A DNA stretch of 64,000 bases from Syngnathus acus (Eukaryota; Chordata; Actinopteri; Syngnathiformes; Syngnathidae). The notes under the pieces are model-generated. The model did no database searches, was not told where the DNA came from, and saw only the letters and a list, made by a program, of their open reading frames with translations. Of the stretch, positions 11,026 through 26,526 are shown one piece after another. Every line of letters begins with the position of its first letter. Position 1 is the first letter of the stretch. The position numbers and the translations under genes were made by a program. The stretch lies in contig NC_051095.1 of assembly GCF_901709675.1 (NCBI RefSeq), forward strand, positions 21,639,956 to 21,703,955. Direction: 5' to 3'.

Positions 11026-11430
11026 TTCCCAGTCGTTGGTAAAGATGACATTATCGTTTAGGTCCTTAAGGCAGCATTAAGTCCGACTTTCACACAAGCG
11101 CTAAACTTTATCCAGCAGTCTCTTTTGCGGCTTCGTTGACATCCATGAGCGAAGCAGCAGTTCAGCGGCGGAGAGCGACGCCCTCCCTCCAAGATCCTTT
11201 CCTGCTCGGTTTACACAACAAAACCTCGCCCGAGCCAGTGTGACCGAAGCAACAGTGTGTGAGTTAAGCCACACACCGGTGAACTATTGGCCTGCAAATC
11301 CGGACGGTGATTTTAGGACTGTGCACGCGCACACGAGAGCGCACGCACACTGGACTGTGAAAGAAAACCAGTGGAGACAATTTGCACGCTTTCCCCACTG
11401 TCGCCTGAAAATCAGCTGTACAACACCGAG
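11026..11430 (-). promoter_or_regulatory. CpG-rich block: candidate promoter and 5' non-coding exon
   Basis: Against an AT-rich, CpG-poor background this block holds many CpG sites (for example GCGGCGGAGAGCGACGCC near 11165, CCTCGCCCGAGCC near 11225 and the GCACGCGCACACGAGAGCGC stretch near 11325). On the minus strand it ends in GGGAA|GTAAGC at 11026/11025, a good donor facing the acceptor at 9892. This is what a TATA-less vertebrate promoter with a non-coding first exon would look like for the gene at 4896-9891. No TATA box or start site can be fixed by eye. Placement is inference from composition, distance and strand. Confidence 0.4.
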
Positions 11431-11529
11431 CTGACATCGGTGACTTAGTTTTTATTGAATGATAATCATTCGTGCTTGTAAACTAACACCAAGAACTTTT
11501 TGGAGAATTTTGTTGAGTATGCTTTTGGG

Positions 11530-12044
11530 CAGATTGAGCAAAGTACGGCCGGGGGGCCATATCCGGCCCGCCCCCAGTCTCTGACCGGCCCTCACAGTGA
11601 CCAATTATTCAGTGCTTTTGGATTGAAAGTTGCTCTTTTAATTTATGCGCAGACAAATGGATGCAAGTGAGGTAGAGAGCAAGAGCTGTGGCACGGTTGC
11701 CAACCTAGTGACTTTTCCACAATAATTTGCAACTTTTCTGACTCCTCTTGCAACTATTGTTCCCAAAAGAGACCAGCAAAAATGAAAATAATTGGGTGTA
11801 TTATAAGTCACAACTGCAGAGCGAATACGTCACTTTCAATAATGTTATTCTTCCCATTTATCTATGAGAATTACTTTTAATCAATGGTTAAAGTTTTATT
11901 TTAAAAAAATTATTTCCTAATTAAAACATGTAACACTGTATTGCCGCAGGCAATATGCCTTTTCTAAAAACATTAAAAATAATGTCAGCAAAGTTGATTC
12001 AGTTGGTCATGTGACCCCTTTGCAAAATGAATTGCCCACCCCTG
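11530..12044 (+). mobile_element. hAT-type non-autonomous element
   Basis: The left end reads CAGATTGAGCAAAGTACGG followed by CCGGCCCGCC. The right end reads ATTGCCCACCCCTG, whose reverse complement CAGGGGTGGGCAAT resembles the left end. CAGGGGTGGGCAAA is the familiar terminus of a fish hAT family. The interior (about 515 bp) has no transposase frame. The 8-bp flanks do not match clearly, so the insertion is old or the ends are slightly misplaced. Confidence 0.5.
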
Positions 12045-15699
<3,655 letters not shown>

Positions 15700-15856
15700 T
15701 TAGGGGGGAAGAAAAGAACTATGAACTTTTAATTTTTCGAATGGAGTTCATACATTTTCAATTATAAACTATAAACTGAACTAGTTCATTTGAATAGTTG
15801 TGAAAGGAACTGCACTTTGAACTAGTTCATGTAGAAAATGAACTTTCCCAACACTG
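15700..15856 (-). mobile_element. hAT-like terminal remnant (CAGTGTTGGG end)
   Basis: The reverse complement begins CAGTGTTGGGAAAGTTCATT and is followed by repeated GTTCA/TGAAC words (GAACTAGTTCA occurs twice). This is the look of a common fish hAT terminus. The other end is not found. Confidence 0.4.
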
Positions 15857-16411
15857 AAGGCGATAATGAGATGATGTGATCCCAACCGTTGTCCTGTGCA
15901 AGGTTGCTTTTAACGGGGAACGAATACTGTTAGAGCGATATTGGGCAATCTCACTCGTTTCTTACACGCCAGCTGCATACACTATATAATCTTCATACAT
16001 AATTCTCAATATTTATCCCTGCACTTTCTCATGGTTCAGTATGCAGAATTAACACAGCCAGTTTCCTTCCTGTTTAGGCGCAACCGAGTGGCCTCGAGTT
16101 AAACATGGGCGAAGAGCGACATCTAGAGGTACTACCTGAAATGTTGTCTTGATTTATTTGGATGGATGTTTAGCCATGTCAGAATTGACAGATATCAGAG
16201 CCTTTGGCATTATAATAATTAGGGATAACTGTCGATAGTGCGTCTATCTTTTGCACAACTCCAAATGTGTTAAGCTCCAAACCTTGCCGTGACCCTGAAA
16301 AGGATGAGCAGATCCTACAAAATGAGAGGGGGAAAGTGCTGGGTTTGAAAAATTACAATATGTAGTACAGTATAGCCTATAAATTTATGGTAAATATTAT
16401 ATTCTAAATTT
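15857..16411. other. Intergenic stretch without recognised genes
   Basis: No coding or RNA feature is seen. It is AT-rich sequence leading to the TCTG microsatellite. Confidence 0.4.
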
Positions 16412-16412
16412 A

Positions 16413-16479
<67 letters not shown>
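16412..16479. repeat. (TCTG)n microsatellite
   Basis: A near-perfect tetranucleotide run of about 17 units. A minus-strand frame that reads it as repeated Asp-Arg-Gln-Thr is an artefact. Confidence 0.97.
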
Positions 16480-17127
16480 TAACCACAGACTAAAAATGTA
16501 GTCAACGCTATTCGCCACATGATGACGCTCTGGGTCTTCCAAATGGGCATGGTTGCCTGCTTCACAATACGAGCCTTTATTCCGAATCAGATACAGTGCA
16601 TGTTTGAGAATACTTTTTTTTTTTTTTTTTAGAAGCCACACAATACAGGGACACAGTATCCAGGTTTCCATGGGTTTTGCACAAGATCACTTAAAGGAAA
16701 GGAAATAATCTTAAATAATGAAGTGATAGGCAAATTTCACCATATGATTTTAACTAACTGCTTGAACAGGTTCTGTTCACTCGTTCATTGAATTGCTGAA
16801 TATGAGCTGGTTCCCATAAGACACTGCTCCCAAACATAATGACAAGCCAGGGATGTCCACTCTACGGCTCTATGTGTCTGAATTCTGCCATACATAAATG
16901 ACACCCCGAAGCTTCTGGTTCACCTCCCTGTAATGGGTGCAGGGATATGTGCAATTATTTCAAGCAGGTGACCAGATATGGTACCACAAATTTGCTCCAC
17001 TGAGACCTATATGTGTCATCAGTGGATTGTGGTTGTTATAATTAAGATGTGAGTGTCCAAAGTTATTTGTGTGTGTGTGTGTGTGTGTGCGTGAAGTAAT
17101 TTCACATAAAAGTGCAGAAAAAGACAG
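16480..17127. other. Intergenic stretch; poly-T and short (TG)n
   Basis: It holds a T-run at 16615-16630 and a (TG)n run at about 17068-17089 beside the MITE that follows. No gene was recognised. Confidence 0.45.
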
Positions 17128-17440
17128 GGGGAGGTGTGACCCAATTATTTTCTTTGCAATAATAGTATGTGATGTCACCACTAGTCCAAACACGACATTC
17201 TAATTTATTTTTTGTTTGTGAAATATGAGTTAAGCAGCAAAATTTACCACAGCCCAGTTTCAGACAACTGGTGAGCCGTGATTGGTTGTGACCCGAGACC
17301 CAGTGACTGTGGTCATTTTGTTTTGACAGCAAGTGTAAAAATGACCGCCCCCCTGCAATGGATAATTCAAATCATATTCTACAGATGAAACATTAATTAG
17401 AACACACAAAAAAATCGGGGTTGACTTACCCTTTGATATC
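17128..17440 (-). mobile_element. MITE-like repeat with long terminal inverted repeats, copy 2
   Basis: The left part (TTTTTTGTTTGTGAAATATG followed by AGTTAAGCAGCAAAAT) and the reverse complement of the right part (AATGTTTCATCTGTAGAATA, then TGATTTGAATT) are diverged versions of the same sequence, so both ends are present in inverted orientation. The core (AACCAATCACGGCTCACCAG on the minus strand) matches copy 1 at 6962-7195. The outer end reads AAAGGGTAAGTCAACCCC on the minus strand. No transposase is present. Confidence 0.6.
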
Positions 17441-19754
17441 ATATGTGAGGATTTCTACAGTCAGTTTTCAATCCTTGGAGTGTTCTGTTGAATAGTTCCA
17501 TCAGTAAATTCACTCTCATAATTTTCTCTTTAGCAGTATTATATGATGTCATTGACCTTGCACATTTGCTAAAACTGTTAATTTGGAGTGGAGAATATAC
17601 TCATCATGTAGTTTTGCAAGGGAATTTCATAAAATCTGATAGTAGCAAATTGATGCAAGTTAGGTAATGACTTGGTCTGAATTATAAACTACAAGTCATG
17701 TGGAACGTTCTCATTTATTATTCAGTGAAGCATATCATCCCTGCTAAAGGCTTTAAGAGGAGAGATAAGAGCAAGAGGCTCTTTTTATCTGTATATAAGG
17801 AAGACATACATTTGTCGCATCTCTCTTTTCCTATCAGTCATGACAACGTCTCATCATTGAGTATATGCTTCATGTTTCCACCTTATCATCCATCTTTCCC
17901 GAGTGCACATTCACACATTCATTTGGGTATGGGTAAAAAAAAAAAAAAATCCTGACTATTAGGTGAAAGATTGTCGAATATTTTTCAGCACTCAAAGCTA
18001 AAGCCTGTAGCTTTCATGTTAGCAGCTGTCTGAGCCAAAAATGGCCAATTACCATCATTTTTCCTGCTGGTGTTGGTAATGTTAGCGGGAGCATCAGGCA
18101 GATAGAAGGGACCCGGCGGCAGATGAGGTAAAAACGGCAGAGATAAGCCACAAAATTAGACCGTGGAAAACAGACAACATCCACCATGACAGGAGGTGAA
18201 TCCATCATTTGCAAAGGAAATGGATTCAATCAAATGGGTCCCCCTGGTATGTGACTACACACAGGAATTGTTTTTATGATAATAATATTATTGCAATTGC
18301 ATTACCTGGTCTACTCACATTGATTATGCAGTGTAAATAAGCAAGACCCCAAGAAAGACAGAAAAGGTAAATCTGATGTATCAGCATACCATTTTTGAGA
18401 TGGGAATGAATTCTGAGACACTGGCACGGATCCGACCGGATGTATATATGCAATGTTTGTCGATAGAAGTTTAAAACATGTATCCAATAAAATCACTCTC
18501 TTGTATGTCTCAAATTTTATAAAGCTGAGCCCGAGTCAATTAAAGAAATGTACGCATCTTATTCCCGACACCTTTTAGTTGGATGATTCTTTTCATGTGG
18601 CTTTAAAACCAGTGTGACACTGAGAGTTGATGAACAGAAGTTTAAACAGAATGAGAGTCTAGGATGGTGAAAGAGAGTATATTTTCCTCAGATGAAATAT
18701 CTCTGCCTGGCTTTTCATCAGGTTTGATATTGCAGCTCAGAGTGTCACATGTGGGTGGCTTTGGTTGCCTTTGAAAAGGGATACAGAAAATGTTTTATCT
18801 CATTCACTCAGCTCGACGTTTGCGGTGGACTGAAACAAATATCTGTTTTGTCCAGCAGAAATACACTGTATTTTAATCAAAGAATAAAAGTGACTGCTTG
18901 GCAGGGGGTTAAGAATAAACTCCTTGGACATGAATGGTGCTTGATGAGATGTAATATTGACCTGAATGAGTATGCAATCAGTTTTAATCAATGTACAAGG
19001 ATATTTTTTATTCTACTCATTAAATGCACAAAAGAGCTTTGGCATAATTAAGCACTTCAAACTACTTTTTGATTCAGATGATTCACCTGATTATTCCAGC
19101 CAATTACATCTTGTTCTGATTCTGGTTTTGTAATATAAATGAACTTGCTTTCTTCTGATAAAGGATGAGATCCATACCGCACAATAGTTGCAGGCTCAAT
19201 CAGTTCTCTACATCCAGACATCGGCTTATAATATTGACTGCGCATCCATTTTACACATTCCAGACTTTGTCGGCTTTTCCAGAATGCAAATCTATGTTTA
19301 AATATTTGAAAACTTGGCCACTACAGCTGTAGGAATTGAAAATAGATAATGATTGTCATTTTGGAGCTATAATGGCTGGTGCTCTTCTCTGACTTTGGCC
19401 AGAATTTTCAAGCGTCTGTGTGTAATTTGGTGCACAAGCTGAACACAAATGCGTTATTTTGTGCTGATGCCCAATAATTTGTTTTGTGGATTTGGAATGA
19501 CATGCAGGACAGAAGTAGTATTGCGATAACATTCAAATTTGGATTTAGTTGATTTTTTTGCAAAAAATGTACAAAGGTTCTTGTATCTAATGTTGGTTTC
19601 TTGTTCAGCAGTTTTGTGCCATCATTGAATGGTAATTTTTATTCCAGGAAAGGCTTTGCATTGAAAAATGTACAGTATTATCCAAAATGAGTTAACACAT
19701 ATATTTTGCACACACTTTGTCCATATTTAAAATAGCATTTTTGTCTGGTTAGGA
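17441..19754. other. Intergenic stretch without recognised genes
   Basis: No supported exon is seen. A tract at about 18000-18240 has more balanced base composition than its surroundings and could be conserved non-coding DNA, but no specific motif supports this. An A-run lies at 17937-17949. Confidence 0.4.
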
Positions 19755-19990
19755 AGTGCGTGGTCCTTTGAGGCTCCCACATTAGCAGTGGTGAAAAATT
19801 GTGGCACCCTTCAACATTTAAGATGCTCATCGTTGTTCTTGTTCATCCCAAAGATGATTGATGTGGTTGAGGTCAGGACTCTGATCGCGTGTTCTTCCAT
19901 GCCAAACTCTACCAAGAATGTGTTTGATTTCTGCACTGGGCCACAGTCATGATGGCAGATTAAAAAAAAGTCTTGCCTTAACGTTTCCCA
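19755..19990 (+). repeat. Dispersed fish repeat, copy 2 of 2
   Basis: The words TTCATCCCAAAGATGATTGA, TGTGGTTGAGGTCAGGACTC and CACTGGGCCACAGTCATGAT match the same common teleost repeat as 780-1080, at a partly different offset. The orientation is the same. It is diverged, with no coding capacity. Confidence 0.5.
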
Positions 19991-20545
19991 CAATAATGAA
20001 TTATACGTATAGAATTGTGCAAAATGCTTTGGTAAAATAAATTATATCTGAGGGTTAAACAAGGGACTAATCCAATCCCTAATGCATCCCAAAACTGTAG
20101 TTCATGTAATGATTCTCACTCTTATTTTATGTGATGAATTCTTATGTGATAATGATCATTCTGTGATAACAATGAGCTTTACATGTCTCATTGCCTCCAT
20201 CTGCCCCAAAAGAACATGTCTGGGAACAGGACATTGCCGGAACAGTTAATCTGCCTGATTTGCGTCTCCCAGTATGGCAGCTTTGTTGCACACATTGTTT
20301 GTTCTCCAGAATAAATATTTCCACAGTGTTGGCGCACACTAAATGTTAATTTATCCTTGGCCTGTAATGGCCAAACTGCATATGGCATGTTTGTGTTTTT
20401 CATGTTTGTTTTTCCTCCTGCGTATCGGTATTACAAAACATTTGTCATCATCTCCATAAGTCTTTGTATAATGTCTATTGCAGGGATGAGCAACAAGACA
20501 AGTGACTCTTCTATTGATCATTGGAAAAATGCTTCCTCTACCACA
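19991..20545. other. Intergenic stretch without recognised genes
   Basis: AT-rich sequence before a hAT-type MITE. Nothing was recognised. Confidence 0.4.
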
Positions 20546-20873
20546 CAGGTGTCAAACTCAAGGCCCGGGGGCCAGATACGTCCCGCCACATCATTTTATG
20601 TGGCCCGCAAAGACAAATTGTGCATCAAATTCGTGTGTCATTAATACAATTGCAAATTGTCTTCACTTTTAATAATATCTTTTATTTTTTAATATCTGAC
20701 CAGTTTTTACTCGTCTGATTTGAAAACGAGTTATTTGTCAGTTTGTTTTGTAGCTTTTACTGTCTATAATATGAGGTGCTCATACATTTATTTGGGTTGA
20801 CAGTCATAATGGCCCTCCGAAAGAAGCTATGACTACAATGCGGCCCGCGAAAATAATGAGTTTGACACCCCTG
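20546..20873 (+). mobile_element. hAT-type MITE, copy A
   Basis: It is a 328-bp element with terminal inverted repeats: the left end reads CAGGTGTCAAACTCAAGGCC and the right end reverse-complements to CAGGGGTGTCAAACTCATTA. The interior is non-coding and contains GCCACATCATTTTATGTGGC, a perfect palindrome. A second copy in reverse orientation lies at 58275-58599 and is nearly identical over long blocks, so the family moved fairly recently. The flanking 8-mers do not give a clean duplication. Confidence 0.75.
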
Positions 20874-21547
20874 CTCGACCACATCTGATGACTTTGAAGT
20901 TGGAATAACACCAATCACCACCGGTGGCAGACATCACCTGGATTTTACCAGTTTATATCCATTCGAGAAGATGAACAAAGAGATGCTTTCAGCATGCCAC
21001 CCAATATATCAAAGACAGAGAAGAACACGTACACCAGGAAATGCACACTAATGTCCAATCCCAACACCCACACTTCCAACTTTGTGCTTTACACCAGTTT
21101 TATTCCAGTTCTCCTAAGTGCTCTGTCGCAACACCCCTTTTGAGCCCTTGTTTAACACTTCGGCTGAGCCAGCATCCACGTCAAAAGTCCTTCAGCCAAA
21201 GCATATTGTCCACAATTCATTGCAGAAATGATCCAAATAGTGGGAAACTTGCGGATTTACTGTGCTATTTTTCGCTTTTGTATATGTGGAATATCTATCG
21301 AGGGAAAGGGCGAATAGTATGGCAGGTTGCTGAATGCGTTTATAATATGCTTAAGGTAGAAGCATAACAAAGTACACAATTTAAGTACCATTTGAGGAAC
21401 ACCAATATAGCTGTGGGTAGAGCAGGTTATCCAGTAACCAAAGATTACGCTGTTTTAATCCCGCCCTGTCAGAGTCATGTGTCATTGTGTCTCCCACCAC
21501 CATACGTAGTTTACCACCAAATAAATGTTTTGAATCCTTTTTCAAAA
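20874..21547. other. Intergenic stretch without recognised genes
   Basis: No supported exon. Small open frames at 21041-21367 and nearby show no splice signals or family resemblance. Confidence 0.4.
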
Positions 21548-22094
21548 GCATCCACCGTCTGTGGAGGTGTTCAGGAAGAGCATTCCACAGATGGGGAGCT
21601 GCAGCCTTGAGGGCATCTCCCATGGTCTTGAGATGAGTCCTAGTGGGCGCGGAAGATGCAACTGACCTGACCGGGTTCTGGCTGATTTGTGAGGGTTGAG
21701 GAGTTCAGCGAGGTACAGGTGGGGGCTACACGGTACAGACAGTGATGGGTGTGAAGGAAGACTTCGATGTGGAAGTGAACATGGAGCCGGTGCAGAGTGC
21801 GAAGGATGGGGCGGGGTGTGCTCATGTTTATGCACTCTGATCAGGACCCGGGCAGCACTATTTTGGGCATAATGAAGCCTTTGTTAGCTCCTGCCTGGGA
21901 TCCTGATGTGGAGTGTGCTACAGTAGTCCAACCTGGAGGAGACAAAGGCATGGACAAGCGTCTTAGCAGCAGGACTGGAGAGGAATGGTCGAAGTTTAGC
22001 GATATTATGGAGGTGAAAGAAGGAAGTTTTGCAAATGTGGTTGATATGAAAACTCAGATGGGAGCCAAACTAGACCCCCAAATTAGTCATGAAG
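21548..22094. repeat. Dispersed fish repeat of unknown class
   Basis: The run of words AGGAAGAGCATTCCACAGAT, GGGGAGCTGCAGCC, GAACATGGAGCCGGTGCAGA, TGATCAGGACCCGGGCAGC, CTACAGTAGTCCAACCTGGA and GGACAAGCGTCTTAGC follows the order of a repeat found many times in teleost genomes. It is GC-richer than its surroundings, which produces short open frames on both strands. I cannot assign it to a transposon class. Confidence 0.5.
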
Positions 22095-25000
22095 GGATAG
22101 AATGAGTTATCAAATAACACATTTAAACTCTAAACTGACGTGCACTGTAAAAAATACGACAAGGTATTCTTCCATTATGTATTGCAATAAAAAAATACAG
22201 GATTGTGTACTGGATCTTCAGATCAAGACAGTTTCCTTTGCTGGTTGTTTATTGCAGCTATTAGAATGTCCTCGGTCCATTTCTTCCTATTTGACTCTTT
22301 CAACATCATATATTATGAAAGCACGATCATTCGAAAAAATCAGCTAATCCTAAACAAGCTCTCGCTAGTCTATGCCTTTGTAAAGTTAAGTGTCTTATTG
22401 TAAAAGCTTGAATTAATCTTCAGCCTTTACTTCATTGCTTTTGGTGTTCTAGCATCAAGAGGAAATACAGTATAAAAACAAATGTTATTCCATACTGTAT
22501 GCAATGCAGTGATTTAATTTGATAATGAAGGTTTGGACCTCAGCTTAAACAAGCAGACATCCACTTAGCAGCTCTGAGACTTATCATTCATGCGCTTCAA
22601 CATCCTTTGTTGATTTTGATATATGTACATAAAGGTTCACTGCTTTCACGGCTTTCTACTTCCTCAGCAAACTATTCTGTCAAATTGGATCCAATAATGC
22701 ACCAATGAGAGAGGTAAGAATGAATTAAAAAGCAAGAACAGGATATTGCTTTGTAAGATCGCCTGGGCAAGCTTACAAATGTTAATTTGCAGCATAAAGA
22801 GATTTTTTTGGTTTCGACAGCCCATCTGAATACTTTTCAAGTTATAAAGACTTTAATTCCTTTCTATCAAAAGGTACAGCATGGACACAAATGCGCACAC
22901 ACATGCATAGATATATATTTTTTGTCATAATGAATGTAATTGGACAAAACAGACCTGCTAGTCTCGGGTTACAATTCAAACAAAAGATGCAATATTTTGT
23001 ATCGTTGCGTTTGAGAAGGTGAGGTGCAGTAAATACAGAGGAAAAACTCAGACAAAAAAAGCTTAACTGTTCCGCTCACATCTTTTATTTATCTTGTAAT
23101 GTCAAAGTTAAACATAAAGGAAAGCAAAAATAAAGGAACTGACTTTCGGAATACTTTTAAAGATGACAACATGACGAACTGTTGTCAAATGTGACACTGT
23201 GTGCAATGTGGACGGTGCTTTTTCAAAGATAAGATACTGAAATGGCATTGAAGAATTTATCCACACTCTCCCACCTTATGAGTCACCTATTGCAGCAAAA
23301 TTACTGATCTTTAGGCTTCAGCCTGGATAAAACAAGAACAAGATGGTGAGAGTGGCTGAGACACATTCCCTGGAGAAGCGGCAACCTTGATAGATTTCAG
23401 ACTTTGTGAGGGTCTTCTATGGTACGTCTCTATTCATGAAACTCTCAGAAATGACAGCTCTAACTAGCCTTCACACTTCCTCTGCTTGATGATAGAAAAT
23501 TAGAAATAAATAATACATGAGAATACGTACTGCATGTGAGGAGTTCATTGTCAGATTTATGTGTACAGGCAATGGCGGAGGCAGCATGTACCTATTTACC
23601 AGGCACAAATGAGAGATCATTTATACTTCCCAACATATTTTGATTTTGTTGTGAAGTTGCCTGACCATGAAAAAGTTGTGTTGCAGAAATAAATGGCTGA
23701 CTTCTTTTCATCATGAGCTTTAATTGGCTTCACTTGGATGCACGAGTGGACTCTGATGCATACTAAGAAAATGGTCTAATGTGTGGAAATTATCATTATT
23801 CAATTTTAAAAAATCCTCAAAACTCATCAGAACAAATTCTACCATGGGGGGTAGCATGCTCCTGTATATGCCGTCATTGTGTGGAATATTCACACTTTAG
23901 TTGCATATGCAAAATTGAACTATGCACGTGTCAGTGTGCATACATTTTTGTATGTACTACAGATGTGGGTGTGTGCCCCTCTGAGACACAAGAAACCAGT
24001 TTTTAGAATAGCAGCAATCTGTCGGTGAGACAAAGATCTACCAGCCCTGTGGTGAGCCCTGTTTTCTTCCTCTGCCTTTTGCTTGGATTCCTTTTAGCAA
24101 CATGCTTTAATATAGCTGGGTCTTCAGATAAAACCTGAATATGAAAGTGAAGTCTCTGGGTAGATATCCCAAATGAGAGTCAGCTCAAAACCCTTCTTGT
24201 AAAAGTTTTTCAGAAATCTTTTTGCGAGATGAAAAGATACAAACTGTCCTTGCATGTCCCCCTTTTCCTCATCACAAGCTCTGTTGTTGTATGAAGCAAA
24301 AAAGAGGAGTTTTTGTGCAGAGAATTTGGGTAGGTATAACGAGCACAGAGGGGAAAAGTACAACATACACATGATGTACATGATGAAGAAAAACCTCAAG
24401 CTAACAACCCAAAGAGTGAAGATTTCTGCACAAAGACCCTGAGACTATCTGCTTTTCCTTCAAGATCGAATTGAATCCTTGTTCAAACCACGTGAAACAC
24501 ACACACACATTTTCCTATCTTGCAAAGGTTCTGGCCGTCACATACTGTACCCCTCTAGTGTCTGATTTATGACATTGAATGACAGAAATTAAAATCAAAT
24601 TGAGTTTAGAGTAACATTGCAGAGACAAGACGACATCACCTATGCAAAGTCAAGAGCCAACATTTGCCATGTGAATGACAATATTGATTTTCCTTGACCA
24701 GCTATTGGCAGAAGGAGTAAGGAGGACAAGGGCCCAGTGTGCGGGTCATGGGAGCTCAGTGAGATCCGAGCAACATTATGCGTACCAAGAGAATGAGGCT
24801 TAGCATGTATTGAGTGTTTATGCTGCAGAATAAAAAGTGTAGAGCACCTTGTTTATACCCACTAAGTGTTAAACTGGGCTTATGAAAATCCCTCGATACC
24901 GACACGTGATCCAATTTCTTTTGCATAAAATCTATTATATGTGGGGATTTTTTTCCCCTTTTTTTTGCAATGTGCATGTTTTTGTATTGATATTTTTCTG

Positions 25001-25384
25001 TTGTGCATTACAGTTCACATATAAATCGTGAAGGAGAGAGAGAAGGAGATTGACTGTAGCACAACTGATGAAAGGTAATGTGTTGAAAGAGGTGAGCTGA
25101 AGGAGACTGAAGATATCCCTTGTTTGCTTCTTAAGGCAGGGCACACAAGAGGGACCGAGCTGAAGTGTATGTGGATTACCACCCAAGCACCGTCCTGAAT
25201 ATATAACCAAACCAATGTCCTCTCATCCAATCTTCTCTGTATCAAAAGATTAACAGGGTTGGAGGTGAAAACATTCAAATACGTAGCACCTCGTCAATAT
25301 GAAGCTCTATCTGTATTTTTACAGACAGCACAGCTGCTTTTGAGTGTAAAAACTGGTGTATCCTGATTTTTGTTTGATTTTAGT
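22095..25384. other. Long AT-rich stretch without recognised genes
   Basis: About 3.3 kb with no splice-supported frame, no RNA gene and no recognised repeat family. Short A/T runs occur. It is probably ordinary intergenic DNA. Confidence 0.4.
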
Positions 25385-25670
25385 TCATCTCTCTGCGCTT
25401 TAGCGTTCCCTTCCATGTGTGCTCGAAAATTTGGTGGCTGAAAGTAGACAAAAGGACTATCAGAGCGTCATGGCACTTAAAGGGAACGAGAGCAGCTACC
25501 TCGATTGCCGGCGAAACAAGTCGTCTCTGTTCGCACCCACACGGCCGAGGTCTGTGAAAATTCCAAAACTGAGTCTAGCCCCCCCTGCGTAGATTTACAC
25601 CACGCCTCACGTCAAACTTACACTGACCTTGGAATTAGAATTTTTGCACGGCAGTCTCTGCTGCATATTT
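25385..25670 (+). repeat. GC-richer repeat remnant, possibly paired with 34650-34985
   Basis: The words AAAATTTGGTGGCTGAAAGT and AGAC correspond to GAATTTGGTGACAGAAAGTA on the reverse strand at 34650-34985. The later GCCTCACGTCAAACTTACAC and CTTGGAATTAGAATTTTTGC also line up loosely. Both recall a decayed fish DNA-transposon family rich in GCGC words. The class is uncertain. Confidence 0.3.
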
Positions 25671-26524
25671 CTAGTATTGAGTGTGATGAAAAATCTTGTC
25701 TGTCAAAGCGTGCCGAATATTGACACATCTATGTTCTGAAGACTCAATACAAAGTTCAGTCCCAAGTATGCTACTTTAATAAAAAGAATATCATAAAATA
25801 CATTTCACATACTAAATTCATTTGTTATGACTGTGATATCAAACAGAAAAATTGATCAAACAGCATAAAGTTATTATTATATTGTTGGAATGAATTTTAC
25901 CCCACACTGTCAATTTAAGTTTCTGGCATATAGTAGTAAAAGAGTGTCTCATCATTTGCAGCTTTTTATGTGCTATGAATTTTAATGCGATAGGCCCCTT
26001 GTTTGCTGGTGATTAGGAGCTTAACAAAGAGAGTCATTGCTTTGCCTGTGCGAACCCAGATGACATGAGGGATCAGGACAAAAACTGTGATCTAGTATTA
26101 ACTATTGAGTCCATTGTTCAAAAGTGGAATGAACATATTGGGTGAAAATGACCAAAAAGTAGGACACTTCTGAATTTCAAGGTCAATTTAGCCTTTTGAC
26201 TACAGTCTAACTGCGCATGGGTGGAGCTTTATTGCGGCAATTTCATAGATGGGCCCAGTTAGAAATCAAAGCGCAAAGTATGTTTGTACGGAACTGCAAG
26301 ATCTCCACTAGCGGATGATGTAACGTTAGCAATCGTTAGAATCCGCCTTCAACCACTGATCGTGCGCTCATGTGTGATGGACAGCCATCAAGAATGACAT
26401 CATGCAAAAGACAGCAGAAAATATAGTTCTAAAGGTTTTGGACTTGGATTGGACAATTTCTTTACAATTTAGTTGTTCCTTTGATCAAATTGATTTGGAA
26501 TCCAAACAAATCACAAACAGCAAG
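25671..26524. other. Intergenic stretch without recognised genes
   Basis: AT-rich; nothing was recognised. Confidence 0.4.
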
Positions 26525-26526
26525 TA

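Noticed and set aside
16315-16671. A 118-codon minus-strand frame with Asp-Arg-Gln-Thr repeats
   Set aside because: It translates the TCTG microsatellite; no gene features.
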